A stretch of 64,000 bases of DNA from RUG626 sp051866775. GTDB lineage: Bacteria; Bacillota; Clostridia; Oscillospirales; Oscillospiraceae. Numbering within the stretch: position 1 is the stretch's first letter; the number at the start of each line of letters is the position of its first letter. The stretch spans positions 1 through 64,000 of the forward strand of contig JBJDXR010000047.1 of the NCBI GenBank assembly GCA_051866775.1. Reading direction: 5' to 3'. This document shows, piece by piece, positions 17,436-25,726 of this stretch. The notes beneath the pieces were generated by a model that did not search any database, had not been told where the DNA came from, and worked only from the letters and a program-made list of their open reading frames with translations. The position numbers and the translations under genes are program-made.

Positions 17436-18425
17436 ATGATTATTGAAAAGCGCAGCCCATACAGCCATGAATTTCAGGCTTGGCTCGACAAGGCTAGAAG
17501 TGAGGGCCACTCAAAAATATATGACATTGACCCGTTCGCTGAGGTGTTTAATTTCAGAGAGGGCGTATACCACCTGCTCCACGAGTCTCCCGAGGGCCCG
17601 GGAGGTTCAGTCTGGGTACACGTGGTAGTCGGTCCTGAGAAGGTTTTTGTGCTCGACGCTGCATGGGGCATTGGAAATCTCTCCGGCCTTGTTGACGAGC
17701 TGAGCGGCGGCAAGGAGGTTGTACTCGCAAACTCTCACCCCCATCTCGACCACGCCTACGGCAACGTCTCCTTCACACGGGCATACTGCCATGAGTATTG
17801 TGCTCCGATGCTTTTAAAGGACAACCTGCCCACCAACTGGGATCCGTTCGTTGATGAAAACGGCGACGGGCTCTACCTGAACTTCAGCCGCAAGGACATC
17901 GCCCCCTACCGTGAGTATGAGGTCGTCCCATGTGCAAACCACACCATGCTGAATCTCGGCGGGGATCATAACATTGAGCTCATCTGGAGTCCCGGCCACG
18001 CCGCAGGCGGCGCTGTATACATTGACCACAAGAACCGCATCCTGTTCTCCGGTGACAGCATTCTCGTCACCCCGACAATGGTCGGTGCAAGTCCGAAGCC
18101 CAGGCTCTACCGCGTATACAAGAACGAGTATATGACCGTGAGCGCCTTCCGCAAGGAGACTGAGCTTTTGGCACAGAGGCTTGACGAGTTTGACACCGTC
18201 GTTCCCCAGCATCACACCGTTTTCGTCGATAAGAGCATAGTCACCGATATGGCTGAGCTTCTCAAAGAGATCGAGGAAAACCCCGATTCCTACGACGAGC
18301 TTATCTACAACCGTCACAAGCTGCCGGTCAAGATCAAGCGTCACGGCCTTGCCGGCCTTATGTATGGTGATTTCGCCATTTATGGCCCGAATCCTGAGGA
18401 CGCCGAACAGTATAAGGACGCGTAA
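17436..18425 (+). CDS. MBL-fold metallo-hydrolase
   Basis: The 329-residue product has the metallo-beta-lactamase metal motif NSHPHLDHAYGN (HxHxDH), a downstream SPGHAAGGA histidine and FSGDSILVTP with the bridging aspartate. MBL-fold hydrolases act on esters, lactones, thioesters or phosphodiesters; the substrate is open. It is a paralogue of the protein at 37905-38975 (shared FREG/FREN-YxLL, GPEK...DxAWGxGNL). AAGGAG precedes the ATG. It forms a two-gene operon with the carboxylesterase and ends at the terminator at 18442. Confidence 0.9.
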   Translation: MIIEKRSPYSHEFQAWLDKARSEGHSKIYDIDPFAEVFNFREGVYHLLHESPEGPGGSVWVHVVVGPEKVFVLDAAWGIGNLSGLVDELSGGKEVVLANSHPHLDHAYGNVSFTRAYCHEYCAPMLLKDNLPTNWDPFVDENGDGLYLNFSRKDIAPYREYEVVPCANHTMLNLGGDHNIELIWSPGHAAGGAVYIDHKNRILFSGDSILVTPTMVGASPKPRLYRVYKNEYMTVSAFRKETELLAQRLDEFDTVVPQHHTVFVDKSIVTDMAELLKEIEENPDSYDELIYNRHKLPVKIKRHGLAGLMYGDFAIYGPNPEDAEQYKDA

Positions 18426-18441
18426 AAGTATAATATACATA

Positions 18442-18476
18442 GGCCCCCGCACAAGCTTAAAGCTTGTGCGGGGGCC
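18442..18476 (+). terminator. Terminator after the esterase/MBL operon
   Basis: GGCCCCCGCACAAGCTT pairs perfectly with AAGCTTGTGCGGGGGCC, a 17-bp stem; the tail is only moderately T-rich. Confidence 0.75.
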
Positions 18477-18559
18477 TTGATCCTTTTATAAAGGTACCCT
18501 AAACCTGACAGATTCTCCCCAGAGCTTTCTCCGTTATAGTGTGGTGCAGGAGCTGAATC

Positions 18560-18599
18560 AAGCGACAGGTAAAAAGCCTTGGCTTTTTACCTGTCGCTT
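18560..18599 (-). terminator. Hairpin at the end of the restriction endonuclease gene
   Basis: AAGCGACAGGTAAAAAGCC and GGCTTTTTACCTGTCGCTT form a perfect 19-bp stem one base past the endonuclease stop codon. It probably ends or protects that mRNA. Confidence 0.7.
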
Positions 18600-18600
18600 C

Positions 18601-20358
18601 TTATTCCTCCGCCTCAAGGATGCTCTCCAGCATATCCCGAAGCGTCATACTTCCGGACTTGACGCCATCGGCCAGCAGCAGGAGTTTCTCAATGCCTACC
18701 GCCCCTCCGGTAACGCCCGTCTCAAGGCCGATACGCTCAATATGCGTCTTTACGTTCCCTTTAAAGTGTCCGGATATGAACACAAAATGAAATTCCGATA
18801 TGCCCGGATCAAAACTCTCCCACCATAGGTTGGGGTTTACAAGGGCATTGCGCGTCTGATTCTCCCGGACGTACCTCTCCATCTCATCCGCCTGTGATAT
18901 CGGGAGACTGTAGCCGCCGGAGTAGGCCTTTGTATCGATTATCAGGCCGTAATCTGCCGGCAGCTCCTTTGTATACGCCACGCCGTCGGGCCTTCTCCCT
19001 CCGCCCAGGTGCTGCCCCTTAAAGCCGCACTCCTCAGTCAGCAGCTCCACCACCTTCATCTCAAAGAGCCTGTTCTGCTTTCCGTCATAGGCAAGATCAA
19101 TAAGCGCGAGATAGTCATGGGGCAGGCAGCTAAGCTTATCCCTGAGACGCTCTTTTCTCTCAGTAAGTTCAGATTTTGTAAGCTCCTGGGGAAGCGGCAG
19201 GGTAAAATCCCGTATCGCGTCATTCCACCGGCAGGACTCCCCGTCCATTTTTATGCTCAGCCCAATATTCACAAGGCCCTGTATATCGTCGCGTATAGTA
19301 TCTGTGCTCTCTCTTAGCCCCACGGAGCTGAGATAACCTCTTATATCCTCATACGACGCCGCTCCGCCGCATTCGGAGATATATTTGAGTACATATGTAC
19401 GCCTTGATCGCACATACTCCCTGTCGCCGCCCTTTGTGGCCATCATCTCAAAGGAGACGTTCTTCGCTATCCGCGCGTGCCGGCTTATGCCGTCGGCGCG
19501 CTTCAGGGCAGTAAGTCCCGCGGCGGTTATAACGTAAGCGTGGGATATGCTCTCGGTAAACTCCTTTCCGGCATTTACGACGGTCACACGCTTTTCCTCC
19601 CGCCTGCACAGCCCCAGCTTTTGAAGCCATCCCGCTATCATTCGGGCATATTTATCAGAGGAACCGTCCCAATCGGCCTTCATCCTGTTTTTCTCCGCTG
19701 CGTCGCGTGTTGCCGCAAGCTCTCGGATCAGCACCCCCTGCGGCAGGCTCGTAAATCCATCCTCACCCACAAAGCCCAGCTTCTTTCCAAGCTCAAACTT
19801 TGTCAGGTGAGCGTCCTCCTCCGCCAAAAGCCGCAGCACCCTAACAGCCGGAGGGTATGCGATAATGGCGTCCGTCATTATTTCCCGCTCCGGGGCATTA
19901 AGCTCCCCTCCGCTTGTTCTGGCGGCAGTGAGCCTGCGCCCCTCCTCAGTTATCTCAAAGCTGTCGTCACTGTAGCTGTAGCTTATAAAGCCGAAGGCCT
20001 GTGCCCAACGGACAAAGTTGTCCGCGGGCCAGTCGCCGATAAACGGCCTGCGCTGTCCTTTTACCGCCGCCTGAACTATCCCGTTGCAGCGTGCCGAGGG
20101 TCTGGGGGTAAACGAGGTCCCCACAAGATCCCCATAGCTTATGCGAAGGGGCCGGGCGCTCAGCGCCGCTATCAGCCGTGTTTTTCCGTCACGCTCTTCG
20201 ACAGCTGCGGGCAGTATCTCATCCCGAAGCCTTGCGTGTACCTCGGAGCTTTCGTCGAATATGGCTGTCACATCGCAAAGGCTCCTGAAGTTTCCCGGAT
20301 CCTGTACCCAGCCGAAGGTCCTGAAGGCCCTCGTCTGTGTGGGCAGGATATTTATCAT
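18601..20358 (-). CDS. FokI-like type IIS restriction endonuclease
   Basis: The 585-residue protein is similar along its whole length to FokI as I remember it (about 580 residues). The N-terminus has FRTFGWVQDPGNF, then LTKFELGKKLGF and GSSDKYARMI of the winged-helix recognition part. The C-terminal nuclease domain has RRPDGVAY and LIIDTKAYSGGY. Catalytic Asp458, Asp475 and Lys477 have the same spacing as FokI D450/D467/K469, and Asp491 and Arg495 match the dimer-interface pair D483/R487. It should cut beside a GGATG-type site after dimerising. It follows the methyltransferase gene by 8 bp. Confidence 0.93.
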   Translation of the reverse strand: MINILPTQTRAFRTFGWVQDPGNFRSLCDVTAIFDESSEVHARLRDEILPAAVEERDGKTRLIAALSARPLRISYGDLVGTSFTPRPSARCNGIVQAAVKGQRRPFIGDWPADNFVRWAQAFGFISYSYSDDSFEITEEGRRLTAARTSGGELNAPEREIMTDAIIAYPPAVRVLRLLAEEDAHLTKFELGKKLGFVGEDGFTSLPQGVLIRELAATRDAAEKNRMKADWDGSSDKYARMIAGWLQKLGLCRREEKRVTVVNAGKEFTESISHAYVITAAGLTALKRADGISRHARIAKNVSFEMMATKGGDREYVRSRRTYVLKYISECGGAASYEDIRGYLSSVGLRESTDTIRDDIQGLVNIGLSIKMDGESCRWNDAIRDFTLPLPQELTKSELTERKERLRDKLSCLPHDYLALIDLAYDGKQNRLFEMKVVELLTEECGFKGQHLGGGRRPDGVAYTKELPADYGLIIDTKAYSGGYSLPISQADEMERYVRENQTRNALVNPNLWWESFDPGISEFHFVFISGHFKGNVKTHIERIGLETGVTGGAVGIEKLLLLADGVKSGSMTLRDMLESILEAEE

Positions 20359-20366
20359 TAAATCAC

Positions 20367-22316
20367 CTATCTTTCGTAATTTGTGATGAGCACCTCTCGG
20401 CTCACACCCTTTGTCGTGTTATAGCTTGAATTTGCATAGCTGCTTACAAGCTCGTGTACATTGTAGCCGCTGCTCCAAGCTATGAGCCTGTCATTTCTGC
20501 GGCCCTTGTGTTCCAATACATTTGACAGCGCAAAGCGTATATGCCGCCTATCCGCCTCGTCTAAGAATTCCAGAAGCTGACGTTCCTCCCTGTCGCCCCA
20601 ATCCTTAAAGCCCCGGTTGCCGTCGTTATAGCTTCCGGTGGTTATAAGATACGGAGGATCGCAGTATATCATGTCCTGCGGCCCCAGCTGCCCCAAGTTA
20701 AATTCCGCAAAATCCCTGTTTAAAAACGTCACGTCGCTGTCCTTAAGCTTGCGCAAAAATGCCGTAAGGTTCCCCCGCATCTGCTGGGAAAACTGGCTCC
20801 TGTTGCGTCCAAAGGGATTATTGTACTCAAGGCTGTTGTTAAATCGGAACTGATAATTAAATGAAAAGCACGTCAGCGTATACAGGTCTATGGGATCACG
20901 TGTAAGATTGTAATGCTCACGGAAGGCCTTAAAGCCCTCCTCATTCGTCTTTGAAAGGCCATACTTTTCTATGTTTCCGTCTATACGGGCAAGTATCTCA
21001 TCGGTGTCCATCTGCTGGAAGGTTCTGAAAAGCTCGATTATCTTTGAATTCAGGTCGTTACATATTATCTTGCGTGCCTGAACGTTTATAGCCACGTTCG
21101 CCCCGCCTGAGAACAGGTCCACAAAGGTGGAGATGTCCTTTGGAAAAAGCGGCAGCAGCTGCGGCAGGAGCTTATATTTTCCCCCTATGTAGTTAAGGGG
21201 GCTTTTAATGTATTTTTTTTCGGATGCTTTCCCCCCGGAGACCTTAGACTTTCTGACGGCCACGTAACGGCGCCTTTCAATTTTTTTCCTGGCGTAGAAT
21301 ATATACTCCTTAAGGTTGTCGTTTGGGCTTACTATTTTGCTCTTGTATTTTCTGTGTGAGATGGTATAGAGCCTGCAGGAGCCGTCCTCCGTGTGCTTTT
21401 TCAGTATCTTCTCTATCTGTCCGGCAGACATAATGCCGTCTGTGCTGTAGCTCAGTATTATGTGGCGGAATTTAGCCTCGCTTACAAGCTCCTCCAGCGC
21501 TTCCGGCGCACGGCCCTTTACGCAGTAATCGGATTTTTGACCGTCGTAATTCCGCATGCCCGTCACACCGGTGATCTCCGGACCATCGTATCTGGATATC
21601 GTCTCCAGCAGGTGGTAGTTCGGGGCGTACTGACGGGAATTATATGGCGGGTCAATATAAAGGATATCCCCCTCCAGTTCTTTGATGAGCTTGTTGGAAT
21701 CAGTGTTATAGCAGCGGTTCTCAAGGCCGTTATCCGTAACCTCAAGCCGCACCATTTCAAAATCCTTGTAGGAGCGCTTGTCCCACTGCTTGAGATATGC
21801 CCCGTAAGTGCCCGTGATGTTCGATACAAAGGGGACACCCTCAATAAGCCCCGCAAGCAGATAGTAGTACTCCCCCTCGTTAACAAGGCCGCTCGTCCTC
21901 CATGACTCGATGGTGCTCCTTATGAAATCTATCCGCATTGCGTTTGCCGGCGAAAGATACATCCTGCGGCAGCTCTCGTTCGGGGAGTAATTTTTGGTGA
22001 TAAAAAAGTTCCCCTGTGAGATATCCGTTTCAGTGATCCTGGTCTCTTCAAGGAAGGAAAAAGGATCAAGTATCCCTATACTGCGCAGCTTTTTAAACTC
22101 AGGTATGACGTTATTCTCAATAGTCGCTCTCTGCAGCACATAGGAAAAGTGAAGAAAATCATTTGAAATTATCTGATATCTCGGTTTAAAATGCCTTGCC
22201 ACCGCGCCTGTGCCGGAAAAAATATCACAGAAGATCTGTTCATCCCCTGAGGTGTTCTCATTTATCACCTGTTCTATGTTTCCAAGCAGCGCGGCTTTGC
22301 TGCCGATAAATCTCAC
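20367..22316 (-). CDS. FokI-like DNA adenine methyltransferase, two fused domains
   Basis: The 649-residue protein contains two Dam-like adenine methyltransferase domains. The first has FIGSK at the N-terminus, DIFSGTG (31-37) and DPPY (222-225). The second begins near residue 345 with LNYIGGKYKLL, DLFSGGANVA, and DPPY (553-556). M.FokI has the same length and plan, with one domain for each strand of the asymmetric GGATG/CATCC site. It should protect host DNA from the endonuclease encoded 8 bp downstream. The start codon is GTG, consistent with the MRFIGSK beginning. Gene order, M before R, is as in FokI. Confidence 0.93.
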   Translation of the reverse strand: MRFIGSKAALLGNIEQVINENTSGDEQIFCDIFSGTGAVARHFKPRYQIISNDFLHFSYVLQRATIENNVIPEFKKLRSIGILDPFSFLEETRITETDISQGNFFITKNYSPNESCRRMYLSPANAMRIDFIRSTIESWRTSGLVNEGEYYYLLAGLIEGVPFVSNITGTYGAYLKQWDKRSYKDFEMVRLEVTDNGLENRCYNTDSNKLIKELEGDILYIDPPYNSRQYAPNYHLLETISRYDGPEITGVTGMRNYDGQKSDYCVKGRAPEALEELVSEAKFRHIILSYSTDGIMSAGQIEKILKKHTEDGSCRLYTISHRKYKSKIVSPNDNLKEYIFYARKKIERRRYVAVRKSKVSGGKASEKKYIKSPLNYIGGKYKLLPQLLPLFPKDISTFVDLFSGGANVAINVQARKIICNDLNSKIIELFRTFQQMDTDEILARIDGNIEKYGLSKTNEEGFKAFREHYNLTRDPIDLYTLTCFSFNYQFRFNNSLEYNNPFGRNRSQFSQQMRGNLTAFLRKLKDSDVTFLNRDFAEFNLGQLGPQDMIYCDPPYLITTGSYNDGNRGFKDWGDREERQLLEFLDEADRRHIRFALSNVLEHKGRRNDRLIAWSSGYNVHELVSSYANSSYNTTKGVSREVLITNYER

Positions 22317-22395
22317 TGATAGCTCACATCCTTAAACATCCTACCTGCATAGTATACGTCAAATTCCTGCAGAATGCAACATATTCTCCAATATA

Positions 22396-22431
22396 AAAAG
22401 GAGCTGAACGGTCACGTTCAGCTCCTTTTTT
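22396..22431 (-). terminator. Terminator after the NifX-like gene
   Basis: AAAAGGAGCTGAACG and CGTTCAGCTCCTTTT form a strong stem with T-runs on both sides. It lies 22 bp past the NifX-like stop on the minus strand. Confidence 0.85.
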
Positions 22432-22452
22432 CTTAACTTTTCACTAAAAGCC

Positions 22453-22866
22453 TCAGCCATTGCAGTTTCCATGGCGGCACTCGTGCCCCTCGCCGTGGTG
22501 ATGTCCGCCGCAGTCATGCCCATGTCCATGACCGTGGTGGCTGCACTGCACATTGGGATCATAGTACAGCTCGCCTTTGATGAGGGCCTCAACAGCCGCG
22601 TCGGCGCTTCCGGAGACTCCGCCGAAAAGCCTTATGCCGGCTTCCCCGATCGCTTGCTGCGCTCCTCCGCCGATACCTCCGCAGATGAGTGTATCCACGC
22701 CGTGATCTGCCAAAAATCCCGCGAGGGCGCCATGGCCGCTGCCGCCCGTTGAGAGAACCTGTGAGTCAGTCACCGCGCCGTTTTCCACAGTGTACAGCTT
22801 CATCTCCTCCGTATGGCCAAAATGCTGATATATCTGCCCGTTTTCGTATGTTACCGCAACCTTCAT
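22453..22866 (-). CDS. NifX/NafY-family (dinitrogenase cofactor-like) protein with His-rich tail
   Basis: The 137-residue product has the NifX/NafY-like fold signature MKVAVTYENGQIYQHFGHTEEMKLY and GVDTLICGGIGGGAQQAI. The last 30 residues are rich in His, Gly and Cys (HHGHGHGHDCGGHHHGEGH), suggesting metal binding or storage. Such proteins occur in anaerobes without nitrogenase and are linked to iron-sulfur or molybdenum handling. It is divergent from a DUF134 gene, a common pairing for these families. GGAGG precedes the ATG. No nitrogenase genes are nearby. Confidence 0.88.
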   Translation of the reverse strand: MKVAVTYENGQIYQHFGHTEEMKLYTVENGAVTDSQVLSTGGSGHGALAGFLADHGVDTLICGGIGGGAQQAIGEAGIRLFGGVSGSADAAVEALIKGELYYDPNVQCSHHGHGHGHDCGGHHHGEGHECRHGNCNG

Positions 22867-23123
22867 TTTTTCCTCCAGTTTATCATTTTTCCGTTTATAC
22901 GGATCCGTTTTCTATATCATAGCACGTTTTTGTCATATGTCAATAATTAATTTATAAATTATGCTAAAATGGTTTCTTTTTTTCATCGAATATGGTATTC
23001 TTATAATAGCATAGTGAAACAGTGTAAACAGATGTACTGCACCACTTATTATAAGCCGTACAGTAGGAACCGGGAGAGCTTTTCGTCAGATTTTGTGCTG
23101 CCGGCAGCAGAATGGAGATCAAA

Positions 23124-23495
23124 ATGGCCAGACCTATTAAAATCCGCAGAGTGTGCCGCTTGCCGGGGAACCGGGAATTTCAGCCCAGCGGCAGTGACAG
23201 CGGGGAGATAGTGATACTTTCTGTTGATGAATATGAGGCCCTGCGGCTTGTGGATCTTGAGGGGCTTACTCAGGAGGAATGCGCGGCCCAAATGGCCGTA
23301 TCCCGGCCCTCCGTGTGCATGACGCTGGAAAACGCCCGCAAAAAGCTGGCCGACATGCTGGTGAACGGCAAGCGTCTTAAGATAGAGGGAGGCCCTGTGA
23401 CAGTCTGCGAGCATGCGGAGGGCTGCTGTGGAAGATGCGGGAGCTGTCCAAACGCCTCCGCCTGTGAGCGGCACTGCCAAAAAAGGCGCCTTTAA
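23124..23495 (+). CDS. DUF134-family protein with helix-turn-helix and Cys-rich tail
   Basis: The 123-residue product starts MARPIKIRRVCRLPGNREFQPSG, typical for the family, then LSVDEYEALRLVDLEGLTQEECAAQMAVSRPSVCMTLENARKKL, which reads as a sigma-region-4-like helix-turn-helix. The C-terminus has CEHAEGCCGRCGSCPNASAC, a possible metal or cluster site. It may be a DNA-binding regulator. I start at the second ATG, after GGAGATC. It is transcribed away from the NifX-like gene, which it may control (inference). Confidence 0.88.
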   Translation: MARPIKIRRVCRLPGNREFQPSGSDSGEIVILSVDEYEALRLVDLEGLTQEECAAQMAVSRPSVCMTLENARKKLADMLVNGKRLKIEGGPVTVCEHAEGCCGRCGSCPNASACERHCQKRRL

Positions 23496-23501
23496 ATAGG
23501 C

Positions 23502-23536
23502 AAAAATGTCACGGACTTTAGTCCGTGACATTTTTT
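23502..23536. terminator. Bidirectional terminator between convergent genes
   Basis: AAAAATGTCACGGACT and AGTCCGTGACATTTTTT form a near-perfect stem with A/T-runs at both ends, between the DUF134 gene and the convergent thioesterase gene. Confidence 0.9.
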
Positions 23537-23546
23537 GATATCATAA

Positions 23547-23936
23547 TCAATCAAGCTTTGAATATGTCTTGCTCATGAACTTCTCAGAATCCACGATAAA
23601 TCTGCTGTGGATCCCAGAGCCAATCTCCCCCTTCTCATCGAAGGCGGTAACCTTAAACGTCACCGACCGCCTGTCGACAGCCGTGACCTCCGCACAAGCC
23701 CGCACCTTCATTCCCACCGGCGTTGCCGCCGTGTGCTTTACCTCAAGCCCGGTTCCGACGCTCGTCAGCCCTTCGTCAAGATGCGGGTGTATGGCATTGC
23801 AGGCAGCATACTCCATCATCGCCACCAGCCACGGCGTGGCAAAAACATCAAGTCCTCCCGAGCACATGGCCTTTGCTGTCTTATCCTGAGTAACGGTTAC
23901 CTCTGCTTCACCCTTCATTCCTACGGTTATATCCAT
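23547..23936 (-). CDS. Hotdog-fold thioesterase of the fluoroacetyl-CoA thioesterase (FlK) type
   Basis: The 129-residue product has VFATPWLVAMMEYAA and SVGTGLEVKHTAATPVGMKV. Thr34, Glu42 and His68 have exactly the spacing of the FlK triad Thr42/Glu50/His76. The family hydrolyses small acyl-CoAs; most members are not specific for fluoroacetyl-CoA. I start at the ATG with AAGGAGG seven bases upstream, 19 codons inside a longer reading. A consensus promoter lies at 23965-23993. It is a single-gene unit. Confidence 0.88.
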   Translation of the reverse strand: MDITVGMKGEAEVTVTQDKTAKAMCSGGLDVFATPWLVAMMEYAACNAIHPHLDEGLTSVGTGLEVKHTAATPVGMKVRACAEVTAVDRRSVTFKVTAFDEKGEIGSGIHSRFIVDSEKFMSKTYSKLD

Positions 23937-23964
23937 GGCACAGCCTCCTTTGTTATCTGATGCT

Positions 23965-23993
23965 ATCATAGAAAATTTACTGTCACTTGTCAA
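23965..23993 (-). promoter_or_regulatory. Predicted promoter of the thioesterase gene
   Basis: On the minus strand TTGACA (23988-23993) is 17 bp from TATGAT (23965-23970), 28 bp before the start codon. Confidence 0.7.
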
Positions 23994-24044
23994 GCTTCGG
24001 GTGCGTTTGCCTATATGTCATACCCGTTCCGGAGCTTGCGGTAC

Positions 24045-24073
24045 TTGACATTTGCCATATTAACATATAAAAT
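24045..24073 (+). promoter_or_regulatory. Predicted promoter of proS
   Basis: TTGACA (24045-24050), 17-bp spacer, TAAAAT (24068-24073), 34 bp before the proS start. Confidence 0.75.
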
Positions 24074-24107
24074 AATTTAGCTACTATATAGATATGAGGT
24101 TTTCATC

Positions 24108-25541
24108 ATGGCTAAAGAAAAAAAGGTTGAGCAAATAACCGATATGGACGTGGATTTCGCCCAATGGTACACTGATGTGTGCCGCAAAGCGGAGCTTATC
24201 GACTACACCAGTATAAAGGGTATGTTCATCTATCAGCCATACGGCTATGCCATTTGGGAAAATATACAGCACATTCTTGACGAGGAATTTAAAAAGCTCG
24301 GTCACCAGAACGTCTATCTGCCGGTGCTTATCCCCGAGTCCCTCCTTCAGAAGGAGAAGGACCATGTGGAGGGCTTCGCACCGGAGTGCGCCTGGGTCAC
24401 CATGGGAGGGGCAGATAAGCTTGAGGAGCGCTACTGCATCCGTCCCACCTCCGAGACCCTGTTCTGCGAGCATTACGCAAATATTATCCACTCCTGGCGC
24501 GACCTGCCTAAGCTCTATAACCAGTGGTGCTCGGTCCTCCGCTGGGAAAAGACCAGCAGACCGTTCCTGCGCCACAGGGAGTTTCTGTGGCAGGAGGGCC
24601 ACACCATGCACGCCACCGCTGAGGAGGCGCGTGAGGAGACCCAGCGTATGCTGAACGTGTACGCGGACTTCATGGAGAACGTGCTTGCCATGCCTGTCAT
24701 CAAGGGACGCAAGACCGATAAGGAGAAGTTTAACGGCGCGGAGGAGACCTACACCGTGGAGTGCATGATGCACGACAAAAAGGCACTTCAGGGCGGCACC
24801 AGCCACTACTTTGGCGACGGCTTTGCCAAGGCCTTTGATATAACCTTCACCGGAAAGGACAATCAGCTGCACCATCCGTTCCAGACCTCATGGGGCGTCT
24901 CGACACGTATGATCGGCGGCATAATCATGACCCATGGGGACAATTCCGGACTTGTCCTACCGCCAAAAATCGCCCCCGTTCAGGTCGTGGTCATACCTGT
25001 TGCGGCTCACAAGCCCGGCGTTATGGACGCGGCGCTTAAGCTGACAGAGGAGCTTAAGGCTTCCGGCATACGCGTGGAATGTGACGACTCCGATCAGTCG
25101 CCCGGCTGGAAGTTTGCCCAGCATGAGATGCGCGGCGTGCCGCTGCGCCTTGAGCTTGGCCCAAGGGATATCGAGGCCGGCGTGTGCATGGCTGCCAAGC
25201 GCACCGGAGGGGAGAAAATCCCTGTGGATCTGGGAACTGTAGCAGAGTCCGTCAAGGAGCTTCTCGATGAGATACATCAGGAGCTTTACAGCAAGGCGAA
25301 AAAGAATCTTGAGGACAATACCTTCGCCGTCCACTCCGTGGAGGAGGCCCGCGAAATATGTGCCAAGGGCGGCTTTGTCAAGATGATGTGGTGCGGGGAC
25401 GAGGATTGTGAGATCAAGATGAAGGAGCAGGCCGGCGTAACCAGCCGGTGCATCCCCTTTGAGCAGGAGGATCTTGGCGACGTGTGTCCCGTCTGCGGAA
25501 AGCCCGCAAAGCACATGGTCGTCTGGGGGATCGCCTATTGA
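24108..25541 (+). CDS. proS: Prolyl-tRNA synthetase, eukaryote/archaeal-like type
   Basis: The 477-residue class II synthetase charges tRNA-Pro. It has VYLPVLIPESLL, RPTSETLFCEHY, the motif 2 region FLRHREFLWQEGHT, and an anticodon-binding domain starting near VQVVVIPV. It ends in a cysteine-bearing zinc-type domain (CGDEDCEIKMKEQAG, VCPVCGKPAKH) and a terminal Tyr (WGIAY). It lacks the long insertion of the bacterial ProRS type, so it has no cis-editing domain. GAGG lies before the ATG. It has its own promoter and terminator. Confidence 0.96.
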   Translation: MAKEKKVEQITDMDVDFAQWYTDVCRKAELIDYTSIKGMFIYQPYGYAIWENIQHILDEEFKKLGHQNVYLPVLIPESLLQKEKDHVEGFAPECAWVTMGGADKLEERYCIRPTSETLFCEHYANIIHSWRDLPKLYNQWCSVLRWEKTSRPFLRHREFLWQEGHTMHATAEEAREETQRMLNVYADFMENVLAMPVIKGRKTDKEKFNGAEETYTVECMMHDKKALQGGTSHYFGDGFAKAFDITFTGKDNQLHHPFQTSWGVSTRMIGGIIMTHGDNSGLVLPPKIAPVQVVVIPVAAHKPGVMDAALKLTEELKASGIRVECDDSDQSPGWKFAQHEMRGVPLRLELGPRDIEAGVCMAAKRTGGEKIPVDLGTVAESVKELLDEIHQELYSKAKKNLEDNTFAVHSVEEAREICAKGGFVKMMWCGDEDCEIKMKEQAGVTSRCIPFEQEDLGDVCPVCGKPAKHMVVWGIAY

Positions 25542-25575
25542 TCGGCGTCAGTCCGAAAATACCGTAAAAAAGCTA

Positions 25576-25605
25576 ACAGCCGCCGGGTATTAACCCGGCG
25601 GCTGT
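25576..25605 (+). terminator. proS terminator
   Basis: ACAGCCGCCGGGT-ATTA-ACCCGGCGGCTGT is a perfect 13-bp stem followed by TTATTT, 34 bp past the proS stop. Confidence 0.85.
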
Positions 25606-25617
25606 TTATTTAACCGC

Positions 25618-25726
25618 TTATTTCGTCAGAAATCTCATCATTATCGCCGCGGTCTCCGCACGGGCCGCAGTGTCCAGCGGGGCGGCGCAGTTGCCGTCAC
25701 GGCCGTTTACCATCCCAGCCATAATT
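25618..25726 (-). pseudogene. Remnant of an S-layer homology (SLH) domain
   Basis: In one minus-strand frame the DNA just past the phosphatase stop reads AGMVNGRDGNCAAPLDTAAR followed by AETAAIMMRFLTK and a stop. This fits the second half of an SLH repeat (GxxDGxxxPxxxxxRAExAAIxxRF). No start codon, ribosome site or upstream domain belongs to it, so it looks like the surviving tail of a lost surface protein gene. Confidence 0.5.

Noticed and set aside
22453..22866. Evidence for nitrogen fixation
   Set aside because: NifX-like proteins are common in non-fixing anaerobes and no nif structural genes are seen.
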